Origin: Patiria miniata
Taxonomy: Eukaryota > Echinodermata > Asteroidea > Valvatida > Asterinidae
Length of the DNA stretch: 64,000 nucleotides
Direction of reading: 5' to 3'
Assembly: GCF_015706575.1 (NCBI RefSeq)
Contig: NW_024037057.1
Span: 620,001 to 684,000 of the forward strand
The translations under genes and the position numbers were made by a program. Positions 45,890-58,252 of the stretch are shown piece by piece (the first letter of the stretch is position 1; every line of letters begins with the position of its first letter). The notes beneath the pieces are model-generated. The model did no database searches and was not told the origin of the DNA. It saw nothing but the letters and a program-made list of their open reading frames with translations.

Positions 45890-46137
45890 ATGCCGACAAG
45901 GTGTGTGGCTGCTGGGTGTAGCAAAACTACCAAGGATGGAGTAAGCCTTCATTTCCAGTAAATCCGAAATATCGGAGCATTTGGAGAGCCAAAGTGAAGG
46001 TAAATACCAGAGCAAAGTGGTCCGGGCCCAGTGAGTTCGCTGCCCTCTGCGCTGCACTTTGAGCCGTCGTGCTTTGATGCTGGTCTTTACAGCAACTTGG
46101 GCATGCCCCTAAAAAAACATCGAGTCAGTGTCTGAAT
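45890..46137 (+). pseudogene. THAP zinc-finger domain relic
   Basis: The translation MPTRCVAAGCSKTTKDGVS then LHF matches the N-terminus of THAP domains (C2CH zinc finger with the CxxxGC pattern). A one-base frame change follows, then PVNPKYRSIWRAKVKVN, TRAKWSGPSEFAALCAA and, after a second frameshift, FEPSCFDAG. Both breaks are small indels and a stop follows soon after. THAP domains are sequence-specific DNA-binding modules found at the front of P-element-type transposases and host THAP proteins. Whether this was a host gene or a transposon is not decidable here; it is on the same strand as, but 7 kb from, the transposase-like gene at 53,395. Confidence 0.75.
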
Positions 46138-49100
46138 CATTAGAACTCAGATTCGAATCGGACGAATCTGTACCATTTTCATCGGATTCGCTAAGGAAAG
46201 AAGAGGACGGTCTTCGGAACTTTTACGGTCATGACGGTCGTCGTGTTCATTCGACAACGGTGGCACCGTGGCACGTCCACGTGTACTGTACATATCCCAT
46301 GTAGACACATTCGTACGTGTGCATATAATGCCACGTACGGGTACGCGGCGGCTGCACATACACACAGCACAGTAGCTTCGCTAATCCGTCTCGTACCCAG
46401 ACGTCATTTACGGGCCCTGGATTTCTCTGCCTTTGTTTATGTCATGAACAGCGCCCTCATTTGGAGTTGCCGCGAAAATCAAAAAGGGGGGGTTCAATTT
46501 TGGACGGCAAATTACCACACTAAACGTACACCAGAACCAGTTCTGCTTTTATTTCACATTTAATACACATAAATGAATGTATATATAAAATAAAATACGT
46601 TATGAAAATTTTGGACTGCATGTTTCCTTTAATGAACAAAAATGAACGGGATTGAAATATTGCAGTAAAAATACAGGCTCGATTAATATGGAACAGATAC
46701 GGCAATTAATTATGCAACTGAACATGCGTCTTAAACTCGAGATTCTGACCATTCAGTGGGCACCTTCTATATCAGTAACCCGTTGTCATGGACATCTAAT
46801 AAAACCTAGACACATGTGCTTTAACAATTTGAATTGTGTAAGCACAAAAATAGACTGCGTCACGCGGCCTGTACCAATATGTTTAACGCCGGGTCCCGTT
46901 ACAGACGGAAAGAGAAAAACATCAGGACGAGAACCAAGTATTGTACGTTTCCTGCAGTGCGCCCTGGTGATGGTAATAAAGACTGAATTTCATCCTTTTG
47001 CAGGTGAAAGAGTCGGGATTGAACCATGGGGGCATGTACACTGCCTGTTTATTAATCCACTGACTAAAAGTAAAGCACAACATGTTATGTTGCCAGAGCC
47101 AGGACGGCTTTTTTATTCACAATTCAAGAAACTCCAAATACACATTCAGGGTTTTGTTTTAAATAATAATTCTTTCGCGTGGTACTTCACACAGTGTATA
47201 GAATTCCCAGGGTTTTCTCATCAGGTATGTAAATATAAATATAGGAAGTAATCCTACTCAAATAAAAGTATACTGATTTCGTCGTGCGCATGACATTCAT
47301 TTTCAAGCTAAAGAATGGTGCTCGGCGTTAACATAGTTGTGTAGATATCAATGATTAGAATTCAATAATAAAGGCCAAAAATGTAGGATCATGAATATTC
47401 ACACATATAATTTGCTGGCTAGACAGAAATTTGACACTATAAATCGAGCGCAGAGCCCTGCAAATTTGATAACCACCGCACGTATGTTTACCCCGCCACT
47501 GAGTTTGTGCGCATTCACCAAAATCTCGCTAATGCCAGTGGTTTGTCGAAATGGCAGCGCCACGGTAACGAAAGACCTACAAGTTTTCACCCGAAAACAT
47601 AATGTACATTTTGATAGATTAACCGAAATACATAGGCCACCGGATGCAATCAAATACCTTTATTTTGTATGTTTATTCACCTCTTCTTTTGTGATTAAAA
47701 TTGAATTTCGACGCTTTTAGGAAAAGGCCGTTTTAGATCGTTGTCTGCTTCCTTTTCCATGCAATCATCAGTAAAAAAGGGACAACTTCAGTTGGGATTT
47801 TTTAGATGTGCTTCAGTTTCCCCAAACATGCCACTTATTTCAGCATTTGAATAATATTGCAGGGTCAACGAGTTATTTGCGAATGCTTGGGTGTTTTTTT
47901 TATGATTGTAGTTTCCGAGCGTGCGTGTACATGAGTGTATATGTACATGTATCAACATGGACGGTCTGTCTGTATGTGTAATATTATTGACGCCTTCAAC
48001 CTAGATTAATAGTAGAATAATACAAAAGTTAGTAATGCCTAACGTGGGTCGGAAATTAAATGAAAGAATGAATAATTAACGGCGAACGGTACAAACCGCG
48101 CCCCGGTAAAAACGATATCACCGTGCAGGAGTCATTGGGGGTGGTGTTGGTGGTGATCTGGGGGGGGGGGGGGGGGAGTGTTCCCTAAATGCCCATTGCA
48201 CGGTGGGGAACACGTATCCCTACCCCCCCCCCCCCCTGGATATTCATGCCCCCAGGATATCCGTACCCCCTGTTTTCCCATCCCATTTAAAATCTTGAAT
48301 TTAACATATGTTTTGAAAATATGTTTAAAAAAAAGTTTCATTTGACATCAATGCAGCTCCCCCCCCCGAGAAAACTGTCCACCCCAGGAGGCCCCCGCCC
48401 CCAGAAGTTCAAGCCTAGATTACGCCACTGCTGTAGCATATAGTGCTGTCAGTGATAAAATCAAATGTTCTAACTACGATTTAGAAACCTAATTCGTATC
48501 CGACTCTAAAAAAACTGTAGTCTTGGTTCAAGACGTTAGTAACCGATAGTAAATCGTCATTGTCGCGTAAAATCATTCGTTTCAAGTTCAAGTATATAGT
48601 GCGCCATCTTAGGGCATGATTAGACCAGCTCGTCTTCTCCCACGTCATTGTATAAAAACCAAAAAAAAAACAGTTGTGCAAGAGCGCTCTACGACAATCA
48701 CTATCGGTGCTGTACAAGAATCATTATCGATCATAGACTTGAGAGAACAATTTACTTGACAGTCGCGTTTTGTTTGTCGGCGACCCAAATAATTTCTAGT
48801 GCGGTGCTGTATAAAATGTATATTATTTGCTGGCTTATACATGTGTAACAACTTGACTTATATAATTTGGGACGGATATTCATTTATGGACCCGGCACAT
48901 CAAAGTGCATGTGCATTAGGGCCAATGGTAGCTTACTTGTACAACTAAAGCAGTCATGTGGTTGCTAAGGCAAAGCGTCTGCCGTTATAAGCCAAAGCTA
49001 ATCCGATTACGTACTTAGACGCTATAACAGAGCAGTGAAATTCATGCACCACACACAAAAAATGTATGGCCTATTGAACGTTGCGTTTCTCAGACAAAAA

Positions 49101-52079
49101 TGCACAGTATGATTGAAATGTTCAATTACAAAGGAAGAAGAAATTCTAAACTTCATGTCAGTGAAAAAAATCGCCATCATCGATGCTGAAATGCCAATAC
49201 TGGTTACTGGTATAGCTGACCTACAGGTCTGGAAGAAATCGTAAGAAAAATTCCCAAAATCTATTTCGAAGAATTTCTCAAAATTGTTATTACACGAGTT
49301 GTTGAACACTTATATCTTCAAAGTTTATTTCGAATTTCAGCTTAATCTGTTGTTGCAAACGCTGTTGTTACACTCTGAACCATCTCCATGGAAAATTTCG
49401 AAGATTTCTGCCGACCCAGCCCACATGCATTGTTCAGCAAAGCGCCTTAGGCGCTACGGTTTACCGATTTCGGACAAGCCACACAGTAACGTAATGTAGA
49501 TTAGCATATTCGTGGGTCTCGGTATCGACCAATGGAAGCCGGCAAAAGACTCGTGAAGGAGGCTTTTCTATTTTTGTTTTACTGCACACCTCCATGGATA
49601 GGTACCTTATTAATATGCGTGAGGCTTGAACAGATCCACATATATTGCAAACGTCAGTGTCACAGCTTTCAAAAATGCACATATCAAGGCCTATTTTTCC
49701 GATTTCAACGAAAAGTAATGAACATTTCACAACGATTTTTAGCACATACTCGGATTATTATAAAGGAAATAAGTTCTGAAAGTTGCATGTAGATACGGTC
49801 TTCCAAACTGGATAAATTAATTTTTGAAAGATTTCACCCGCCTACGTGAACATGTCTGCGCACATGTAGTTTCATTCAAAATAAAGTGTTACGTAACCTT
49901 TAGAAATCGCCCTTTGCAATCACTAGACTAAAAAAGCATTCCGTTAAGGAGAAACGACGACAAAGGGGAGATTCTTTTATTCGAATGGACTCGGATGCGA
50001 ATTCTTTTGAATAGCACATGCACACAATCTGTGTTACCTCTCTTATGGAATTATACATGAACATGTATGTTAGTGTTGCAGTTACGCACATATTAAATTA
50101 AAAAATATATATAAACATGCTATCGATGCGAGCGAACGGAATGGAGGATTTTTAATATCAACCAAAAGGAAGTTTGGTGAGCAGCTTATTTGTTGAACAT
50201 TTGTTTACTGAGATGAAGACCGCTGACCTTGATATTGTTACACAGAGTACAAATCGAAATATCTCAGTCACCACAGGTAATCATTTTTGGAAATTACATA
50301 ACACAGGCATATCATCTAAGAAGTAACGATTGGTAAGTTTCTGGCAGTCAATTTAATGATTTAGTTATGTATACATTTTCTACAATTGTCTAATAACAAA
50401 GGAAAAGACTGTAAGTAAATGGGTTAAGACTAGATATAAACACAAACAATTTGAAAACGAAAACGCAAAATTCAGTAATTTTTACAAATTAAAAAAACAG
50501 AGCCAAACACTAATATGTAACTTTCAGATTTAACATTAAAATATAAATAATACATGTTAGTAAACAAATAAGAATTAAAAATACAGGAAACTAAAAAAAA
50601 AAAAAAAAAAATAAAAAGGAAGACTATTTTATACTCTTTCACTTTGAATCCATAATCGTCACCGAAAACAGAATACAATATCAGAGCGGCAAATTGAAAA
50701 GTGCAAAGAGAACATTCAATTGTGTGGACACAATTCAAGAAATAACCGAAATGCTGACTGGTAATATTAACATAGTAGGCTGACAAAAAAAATCCTTAAA
50801 TTGAGACGAAAACTTTATGGAATTACTCTGTAAATTATGCAGTTTTCGCTCGAAGTTCTTTGACTTTTCTGTTTTTGTCATGGCCTGCCCGAAGAAATAC
50901 TCTTATTTTACACGTACTGTGTTGTTATTAATTTCAGGAACCATATTTTCAAACTACCCAAAACTTGAACATTTTACAAACCGTTACTTTTCCAAAGTAA
51001 AATGAAACTGTTTGCAGGGGCCATTCACAACAAAGCCTGGAGATTCACAACTTATCTTCAGTTGACTTTTTTTTAAAGAATGTACACTTAACTGTACATG
51101 TCCATTCTTATAAATAATGGACACTTTACTGAATAGAGTGACGTCACAAGAGCAGTTTAACCCACGGAGCAGTTTATATTAAAAAAAAAATCACACCGTG
51201 GAATCACGTGGAGAATTATTGTATCACCACATGAGTTTATAGGTCAATAACCCTGGCATGCCTGTACATGCACAAGATATAGGTCATTCACATGGCCAGG
51301 GATTGTTTACAACCTGACAGGGCTCCTGGCGGCACGAGGGGTTGACACAAAGGGATCGGCGGCACTTAGGGCTGGCCACTAAGATCTCCAAATACTGCAC
51401 GAAGGCATTGGGCGCCGTCTTGGCTTCTGTCTTTCAACACTCCTTTACTCCGGAGTGGCTAGGGTCTGGCCAATGGGAGTCTACAGGCTTGTTGTGTATA
51501 GTAGGGGTGAGGATTACACGGAAGCTTGGCCTAATTGGCCCATTGAAAAAAAATGCCCATATTAGGAAAATGTGGATTATAAAACTACCGTCGGGCTGCT
51601 CGGAGGATTAAATTGCATTAACCACGCACAGAAACGTTTATGCTCGTGTTTATAAACGTGCACAACTCGACTATGCAAAAGACATGCAAAATGTGTGGTG
51701 GAATATCCATCTTCAGTTTGCTGATCCTTTACCAATCAGAATGCTCCGTCTAAATCCAGTAGCAGGTCATATACGTTGCATGGAAAGCATATAACAGAAT
51801 ATTCGAGTCGGTACTTGCATAGAGCAAGGACAACAGAAGGAGTCACAACTAGGTCTTACCCCCCTGAAGGATTTATTTACTTCAATTAGCACTTCCTTGG
51901 CCCAACGCAAAGTCTATGGAGCTTCTTATCACCTCCCACGGCGAACGTAAACATTGGCGACCGCAGCCGGCCCATTGATCCCTACGTGTGTTACCGCCTT
52001 TTGCTGCGCGTCGCTGGTGTCCGTCTTCTCTTTCCATCACTGGAGTACAGCAACTAGAACAGACAATTATACTACGCAT
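46138..52079. other. Long gene-poor stretch
   Basis: No ORF here shows a recognisable domain. The longest (46,652-47,251, plus, 199 residues) overlaps a possible minus-strand SINE head (GGTTCAATCCCGACTC near 47,010-47,025). Runs of G and C at 48,160-48,235 and an end TAGATTACGCCACTGCTG at 48,417-48,434 suggest a hAT-like small element. An A-run of about 18 is at 50,594. TGACGTCAC occurs at about 51,140. Confidence 0.45.
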
Positions 52080-52192
52080 GCGCGTTTGCCCTTTGCTAGC
52101 TACCAGCGTGTTCGGCTCGGGTGCCATTTTGAAGAGGAGGTTCGTCGGTCTTTGCCAGATTTTGAACCATCAAAATCGGTCCACCGGTTGGT
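52080..52192 (+). promoter_or_regulatory. Candidate promoter and first exon of the RAG1N/P-like gene
   Basis: This GC-rich island in AT-rich DNA contains ACGCATGCGCG (NRF1-like) and GCCATTTTGAAG (YY1-like). It ends CCACCGGTTG before a consensus donor GTGAGT at 52,193. A 1.2-kb AT-rich interval then runs to acceptors TTTCTTTCAG (about 53,270) and TTCTTCCAG (ending 53,394), the latter two bases before the start codon. A 5' UTR exon spliced to 53,395 is the simplest reading, but no transcript evidence is available. Confidence 0.4.
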
Positions 52193-53394
52193 GAGTTACG
52201 TTTGTTGATCACTCGAGAGCAAAGCTTATGAACCTAAAATATGATATTCATAACTTTATGTAAAAATGATTGTTCCTAACGTTTGCTACGCGTGAAAAGG
52301 AATTGAACTTGTTCGTAAGAATCTGTTCGTTACTTCGATATCCGTCTTAACAAAGGCCACAGTTGGACACAAACTAAAAAATCGGCGTCAAAAAAATTGG
52401 TTCAGGCAGTTCATTTCAGTATTTCAGTAGTCCCAATTTCGTACAAAATCCATCATTTATGTAAAATATACAGTATTTATAATTTTGGGTGATTTATAAC
52501 GTAAAAGAATAAGTCGTTTTGAGTTGTCTGACGCGGCAAAATTGAACTCGTGAGCCCGTGAGACTATAATAAGTCGATAGTAAAATATTGGTTTGACTGT
52601 AGACATGAAACAGTCGTAGATATTTTCCTTTTTTTGTGCACGTTGTATAGGGAAATTTTTTCCAACGGCTGTTTAATGTTAGTATTTTTTTTTTTTGTTG
52701 CGCTTCGAATAAAAATATCATGAATGTAAATTATGTCTTTACTAACGTTAGAAATAAGGGATTTTGATGACTTTAGTCTATTTTGTGACAATTATACTGT
52801 TGATAGAGGCTTATTTGGTTTTATTTTTTTTAGTTCAAAAATAATTTTTCTATAGAGGCTAGCATGCGGATGAATTGTTTTTAAGAAGTTCAAAAGTTCC
52901 CTATGTGGTTTCTTTGAAAAGTTCAAAAGGTTTTAACAACATTAATAAAGTATTTTGTAATTGCAATGCAACAATTGTAATTTTTAATTGTGACTAAAAT
53001 AAGGGAAAAGTACAAAATAACAGTAATTTAGAATAATTTTTTGAAGGAAATACGTTCCCTTTCCTTAAACAGCCTTTAATAAAAACAATGTTATGAATTT
53101 TAACCAACTTACCAAAGTAAGTTTTGTTTCAAAATCTATAAAAGTGATGAAATATACCATGTGGAAAATATGACTTACATTTGGTTCTGGTGCGGTAGTC
53201 TCATCATTTAAATCCTTTTTCCTTTTTTTTTTAAGCTGTTAATATATTTTTTTTCTTTTTTTTCTTTCAGCAATCTGCACGTTGCTCTTTTGCTGCTTAA
53301 ATCTTCAATGTGCACTTTCAACTAGTTTTCAAGATGTCATAGTGCTTTATTTCCTGGTGTTACTTTATACATGAAGAGTCTGTTGTTCTTCCAG

Positions 53395-55217
53395 TCATGG
53401 CTGAGTGCCTGCGAGATGTTTGTAGATTGTGTGGGGGAGGCGGTGCTGCCGGTATTGATAGGAGGCATCCTCATTCCAAGGAAAAATATCACCAGGTGAT
53501 GTTGAGGGCCCTTGATGTGGATGTTCACACAGACGAGATGGGGACTCATCCACCCTTTGTCTGCCACAACTGCGTGAAGAAATTAATGAAGTGGTGGAGT
53601 GCGGCAAAACTTAAGAAGAAGCTGCAACTTAATATTGAAGTTTGCGAATTTGTTCTGCATCGTTGCGAGAGATGTGTCCAGCCACTTGGTCTGTCTTCAT
53701 TATGTGATGAATTGAATGCCGTGTTGGTTTCTCATCCGTCTTTCTTCATATGGCGTGGCACCAATCTGATGAAGATTATTCACTACGGTGACAGTGGCCG
53801 CCCAGAGGTGGAGATCTCCATCAACAGCACTTTAACTTGGCTAATTGAGGTTTGCGGTGTGGATGTAGCAGGATCTGGGTGTCCAGTTCTTCAGGATATA
53901 CCAGTGACTGCAGGTGTGCCTGATGTTTCAAGAGTGTTGGAAACACTTGAGGCACACAACATCTGCTCTGCGAACCGAGATTTCAACAAGCTGGTCAAGT
54001 CACGAGAGGGTCCAGCAGGTCAAATTCCTACGTCTGTGACTGGTAGGGATATCGTTCAAGTGTATCCATATCCGACGATTAGACACAACAAATGCCACCT
54101 ACTTGTTTCGAAGCCAGGTTTGCTGTGTGAAGTGTGTGTCATGTTCAGAGTAGATCTGAATGTCATGGCATCCCGTCTTGGTGGGTCCAGGGAAGTTACT
54201 ACCTCTTCCAGCATCCGAAATAACACCATGTCCAATGCCGAGCTACAGAAGAAGATGAAGCTGATGAAGATGGAGAACAAGGCCTTGAAGAAACGAAATG
54301 CTGTTCTACACACAAAGATAACTGCGATGATTCAGGTGGAGAGTGTTGAGGTCAACACCCAAGAAGGAAGTTTCCTCCACCAGGCGATGCAAGATGGGGA
54401 AAAAGAGTTTATGATGGCCTCTATTGAGGGATCTCCGGCAGGTTTGCTATGGGAACAGCAGAAGGCATCCTTTCAGAAGGGCAAGGGGATGAGGTGGCAC
54501 CCGGCCATCATTCGATTTTGTATTGCTTTGCAAAGCAAATCTTCTTCCTCCTACAATTTACTTCGTGAAAGTGGTTTTTTGAAACTACCTCATCCCAACA
54601 CTCTACATCCGTATACTCATTTCGGTGATCCAGCACCCGGCTTCAATGCAGATCTTGTTTTGCGTGTGATAAGTGACATGAAGCTGCACACTCTGCCACA
54701 GCACCAGCGAGAGGTCTGCGTCTTATTTGATGAGATGAAAATTAAAGCCAGTTTGGTGTATTCAGTGCGGTCCGGGGCTGTTGTTGGTTTTGTAGATGTT
54801 GGATCCATCGGCAATGAGATTCTACAGTTTGAGAAAAGATGCCAAGATGAGGATATTTCCATTGCAAGTCACGTGTTAGTTTTGATGGTCCGTGGTATAT
54901 TTACTTCATTACGCACACCAATTGGATACTACCCCAGTCTTGGTGTTTCGAGCCACCAATTGTATCCGTGTATGTGGGAGGCAATAATGCTTCTGGAGGC
55001 TGCAGGATTTTCTGTCAGAGGTCTGGTTTCTGATGGGGCTTCACCCAATCGAAAATTCTATCGGATGCATGGCCCTCGTGAGGAGTTTTTGCACTCCACA
55101 CCACATCCTGCAACGAATAACCAATTGTACTTCTTCTGCGATCCACCCCACTTGATAAAGACCACCAGAAATAACTGGGAAAACTCCGGATGTCACAACA
55201 AAACCAGGAACTTGCAT
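53395..55217 (+). CDS. RAG1 N-terminal-like / P-element transposase chimeric protein (partial)
   Basis: The start is ATG at 53,397, two bases after a CAG splice acceptor. The frame is open for 607 codons and ends phase 0 at a GTAAGT donor (55,218); the in-frame stop at 55,241 is intronic. Residues 7-95 mirror the non-core N-terminal zinc module of vertebrate RAG1 in order: CRLCG (9-13), RRHPH (22-26), LDVDVHTDEMGTHPP (39-53), CHNC (56-59) and CERC (90-93). Another cysteine group is C233, C244, C247. Residues 277-310 are a heptad-like KM-rich coiled coil. From 364 to 607 it matches P-element/THAP9 transposases: RWHPAIIRFCIAL with LP...TL (helix-turn-helix), LFDEMKIK (catalytic-type D445), GLVSDGASPNRKFYRMHG (D546) and CDPPHLIKTTRNNW (581-594). 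The final acidic residue would be in later exons, which I did not find. No stop or frameshift occurs. It is probably a DNA transposase or a domesticated derivative acting in the nucleus. Confidence 0.88.
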
Positions 55218-57570
55218 GTAAGTATATGTATGCTAACATAATATTTCTACATGTATTTAAACATTTGATGAGACTGAATATCTTTGAGAAATTGGTGGAA
55301 AATAGATACATGTACATGTACCTGTTGATGAGTGAAGTGGATACATGTATTGTGAATATGTCACCCATGGATTTTAAGCAAATTGTCCCTGATTGTCCTT
55401 GCTCTATGGTACTTGGTATTGACCTACACGTATATTTGAGCTAAGGATGCACAACGCGTCCCCGCATGTTTAGTTCCATACCACACGCTTAACGTATGAG
55501 ACGGTATGCTGTATATATCCACTAGGCGGTGCGCGGCGGGCGAACTAAGCCGGGCTAATTACCGACTTGATTTAAGTCTATATATCGATCACTGTAGTCT
55601 TGGGCAAAGACTCTGAAATCTCTTGAAATGGAATAAACCTTCAGTGTGATTGAATAAACAAGTTGCGAAATTGGACGGGAAAACATATTTTGTTTTAGCA
55701 ACGCAAATAAATTCGATTTTCGGGGAAATTCGAAAACGGTACCGGCAGTACATCTTTGAGTCTCTTTTTGTTTTGTGTCTCATTAGTGTTTTTTCTCCTG
55801 TCAGCCAGACTGTCTTTAAACGCAGTTCATCGGGTTTCAAAACAAGTATATGAAACTTATGTCCTGTGATCGCCTAAATTTGGTGTTTTATATTATTTAC
55901 CGTTTTTCAAAGGTTCAATCAAAGATACAATCCCCAACTTGAGTTGAACCTTACTACATCAATAAAATGACCGACTATAAACACGCAGAGGTAATAGAAC
56001 ATAGTGAGACCCTCGTACTAGTAAAATATCAACCTGCCTTGAAAACGGACACGCTACGATGCAGTGAAAAGCCGTCAATATTGTTAACACAGCCTAAATT
56101 CCCGACCTTCAAATTGTCTGTTAAATGCAAAATAGTTCGACGTTTGATCGAGTAAAAATGGTTAAGCCCCACCCCCCGTGATTTCAAGATTGCGGCCCCC
56201 ATGGAAGTATCAGCGACGTTGTCAACAGCTATTATATAACAGGTCAAGCTGGTTAATTTGTTGCCAGATTATTCTTGTTTGTTGGTCGCATGATTTCAAA
56301 AATAGGGATAAATGCCAGGAGGCTTCAGAAGAAATTGCAAAACAGCATCTTGAAATTATGTGAACAGAGTATTAGCTTTCATTGGCGATGTTTTTAGGGT
56401 CTGTACGTAGCTCAGGTTTACCGCACACGGTGAGTTTTTTGCCTCGCGAGGCGAGAACATCAAACAGTACAGATATTTGCCCCACAGCCTCGTGAGGCAG
56501 AAAACGCAGCAGAAATTGACGGCTCAAGAAGATATTTTCTGAACTATGTACAAAGCAAATGGTCACCGTCAAGTGACTCAGAAGATAGCTCTCGTACGTG
56601 TGCAGATATCAACTGGGTGTGCTTCATATGTGTGTAGTAACCTAATTCTGTGACGTCACACTATTGTTAAAAGAGTAGATTCTTTTCACGTATCTACACT
56701 TAACTGTAGATTATTTTAAGAATCTACACCTACCTGTAGACTATAAGCAAACAAATTAAAAATCACAAGCAACACAGAAAATTGTGTGTGTGCACGCCTC
56801 AGCCGGAAGGTTTGTATTTAAAAAAAATGTCGGGTACCGAAATCTGGGCAGCCGACCCATCATGCATGCAGCAAATTATTATATTTCAATATTTGAGGAC
56901 CTGAATCCTGAGGAAAAGGCATCATCGCTGAGAAGAATCAGGCAAGTAGGTCACTCGCACAAATCGTGCCGAGTGACATTTTGCTTTCATTTTTCATTTG
57001 CTGGAATCGGGCAAGAGAGGGCGCCAATACATGCATTGCTTCCGGGTCTTTATGACTCCTGATCCTTAGATGCCTTTTGGTTGTTGACTTTTTGGAACAG
57101 TTGGGTAATACTATTTCCGAAGGGATTCTTTGAAATTGTAATTATTTCGGTTAACTATAGCGCACATTCGTGCCAAGTGACATTTTGCTTTCGTTTTGCA
57201 TTTGCTGGAATCGGGCAAGAGAGGGCGCTAATATTACTTCCGGGTTTAAGTGTCTCCATGTGTAATTTCGCAGCAATTGGTGATTATTGTTTGTCGGGAG
57301 GGATTCTTTTAAGATAATAATAATAAATAAACAAAAGTAATAATTTTGGATTAAAATTTGTACAATGTATATGTGGTGGGGCGTTTGAAGATCTTGGAAA
57401 CCTGTTTTCATTGGGATTGTTTCTTTCGGCGGGGCCGGAGGGGTTCTTAATTTGTTTAAGATTTTAATTTTTTTATTCTTCGGATTCTTTTTTGGGGGTG
57501 GGAACCACGGTATGTTTTAAACTTTATTTTTTGAAGAAAGACTGAATTATCTCTTTTTGGAAGTTGTGGT
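55218..57570. other. Downstream of the transposase-like exon; no matching exon found
   Basis: A search by eye for the rest of a P-type transposase was negative. Two 85-bp related blocks (about 56,965-57,045 and 57,172-57,245; TGCTGGAATCGGGCAAGAGAGG) form a direct repeat. TGTGACGTCACA occurs at 56,651-56,662 and TCTACACTTAACTGTAGA-like inverted repeats at 56,690-56,745. Confidence 0.45.
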
Positions 57571-57586
57571 GGCTCTGAAAAGAGCC
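57571..57586 (-). terminator. Histone-type mRNA 3' stem-loop, perfect consensus
   Basis: The minus strand reads GGCTCTTTTCAGAGCC, the metazoan histone 3' processing stem-loop (6-bp stem, TTTC loop). It is preceded by CAAAC and followed by ACCACAAC, and about 12 bases later by the purine-rich CCAAAAAGAGATAA, which resembles a U7-binding histone downstream element. A histone stop codon would be expected a few tens of bases upstream on the minus strand (57,600-57,680), but no histone C-terminus is encoded there. It is therefore an orphan signal or relic. Confidence 0.7.
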
Positions 57587-58190
57587 GTTTGTTTTGTGAT
57601 GCTGTGTTCTTTACTTCGTGTTTTTTTTTATAGCCACAAACCAGCAATTACGCACCCGATGTTCGGGCGGTAGTACTAAAGGCTATTCCTTACAATGTTA
57701 ACACTTAACTCCTGAGCGCCCCCTATTGTTAGTTTGTAATAATATAGAAACGTGGTACCGCAGTCGTAAGCAAACTTCAAACCTGGTCACGCTAAGGGAA
57801 ACCGCAGCGGGGGATTAGCGACTAGACCAGCGGTCCACTGCGCCGATTATCACAGTCCCATTGAATTTATTTATAAAGATCGGCGAGATGAAATAACGTT
57901 GGGTTGAAGTCTTTACAAAGGTACATTGATGGGTGAAGCTTAAGTGTGTTGCTTGAATTGGAAGACGGGAGCATGATACCCGTTTCGGGACAAAAGGTCT
58001 GTCGTTGACAAGCTGCAATGCACGTAGTTTTGAAAAGATGTTGTTGTAAATGGGTTGAGAACAATGCTTTTCCTCGCATTGGGCCAGCCAAAATCGTCGT
58101 AATAGCCGAAGTCACGTTATGTCCGTGCACGTAATAACCAAATATTTCCCCATAGTAATGTACACAAATTGATCGGGACTGGGAGAATGT
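57587..58190. other. Intergenic, no gene recognised
   Basis: Short ORFs only. A tRNA-like or SINE-like phrase (GACTAGACCAGCGGTCC) near 57,819 is too weak to call. Confidence 0.4.
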
Positions 58191-58252
58191 GCTCGTTACA
58201 TCCGGGTTATCGTTATGACCGAGCTCGTTATAACGGGAGTCGACTGTATATA
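58090..58252 (-). mobile_element. Terminal fragment of a Tc1/mariner-superfamily (pogo/Tigger-like) element
   Basis: Read on the minus strand from 58,252 it begins ACAGTCGACTCCCGTTATAA and continues with CGAGCTCGGTCATAACGATA and further TTATAACG/ATAACGT words, as in pogo/Tigger ends (from memory). The other end and any transposase were not found. Confidence 0.4.

Noticed and set aside
46652..47251. 199-residue plus-strand ORF
   Set aside because: No recognisable domain, and part overlaps a tRNA-like SINE head on the other strand; length alone is weak evidence in this AT-rich DNA.
51954..52208. ORF MATAAGPLIPTCV... as coding first exon of the RAG1N/P gene
   Set aside because: None of its frames joins the acceptor before 53,397 in frame with the MAECLRD start; a non-coding exon fits better.
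55218..57062. Missing 3' exons of the P-type transposase
   Set aside because: No frame in this interval shows the expected downstream transposase motifs; the short frame at 56,784-57,062 has no similarity to them.
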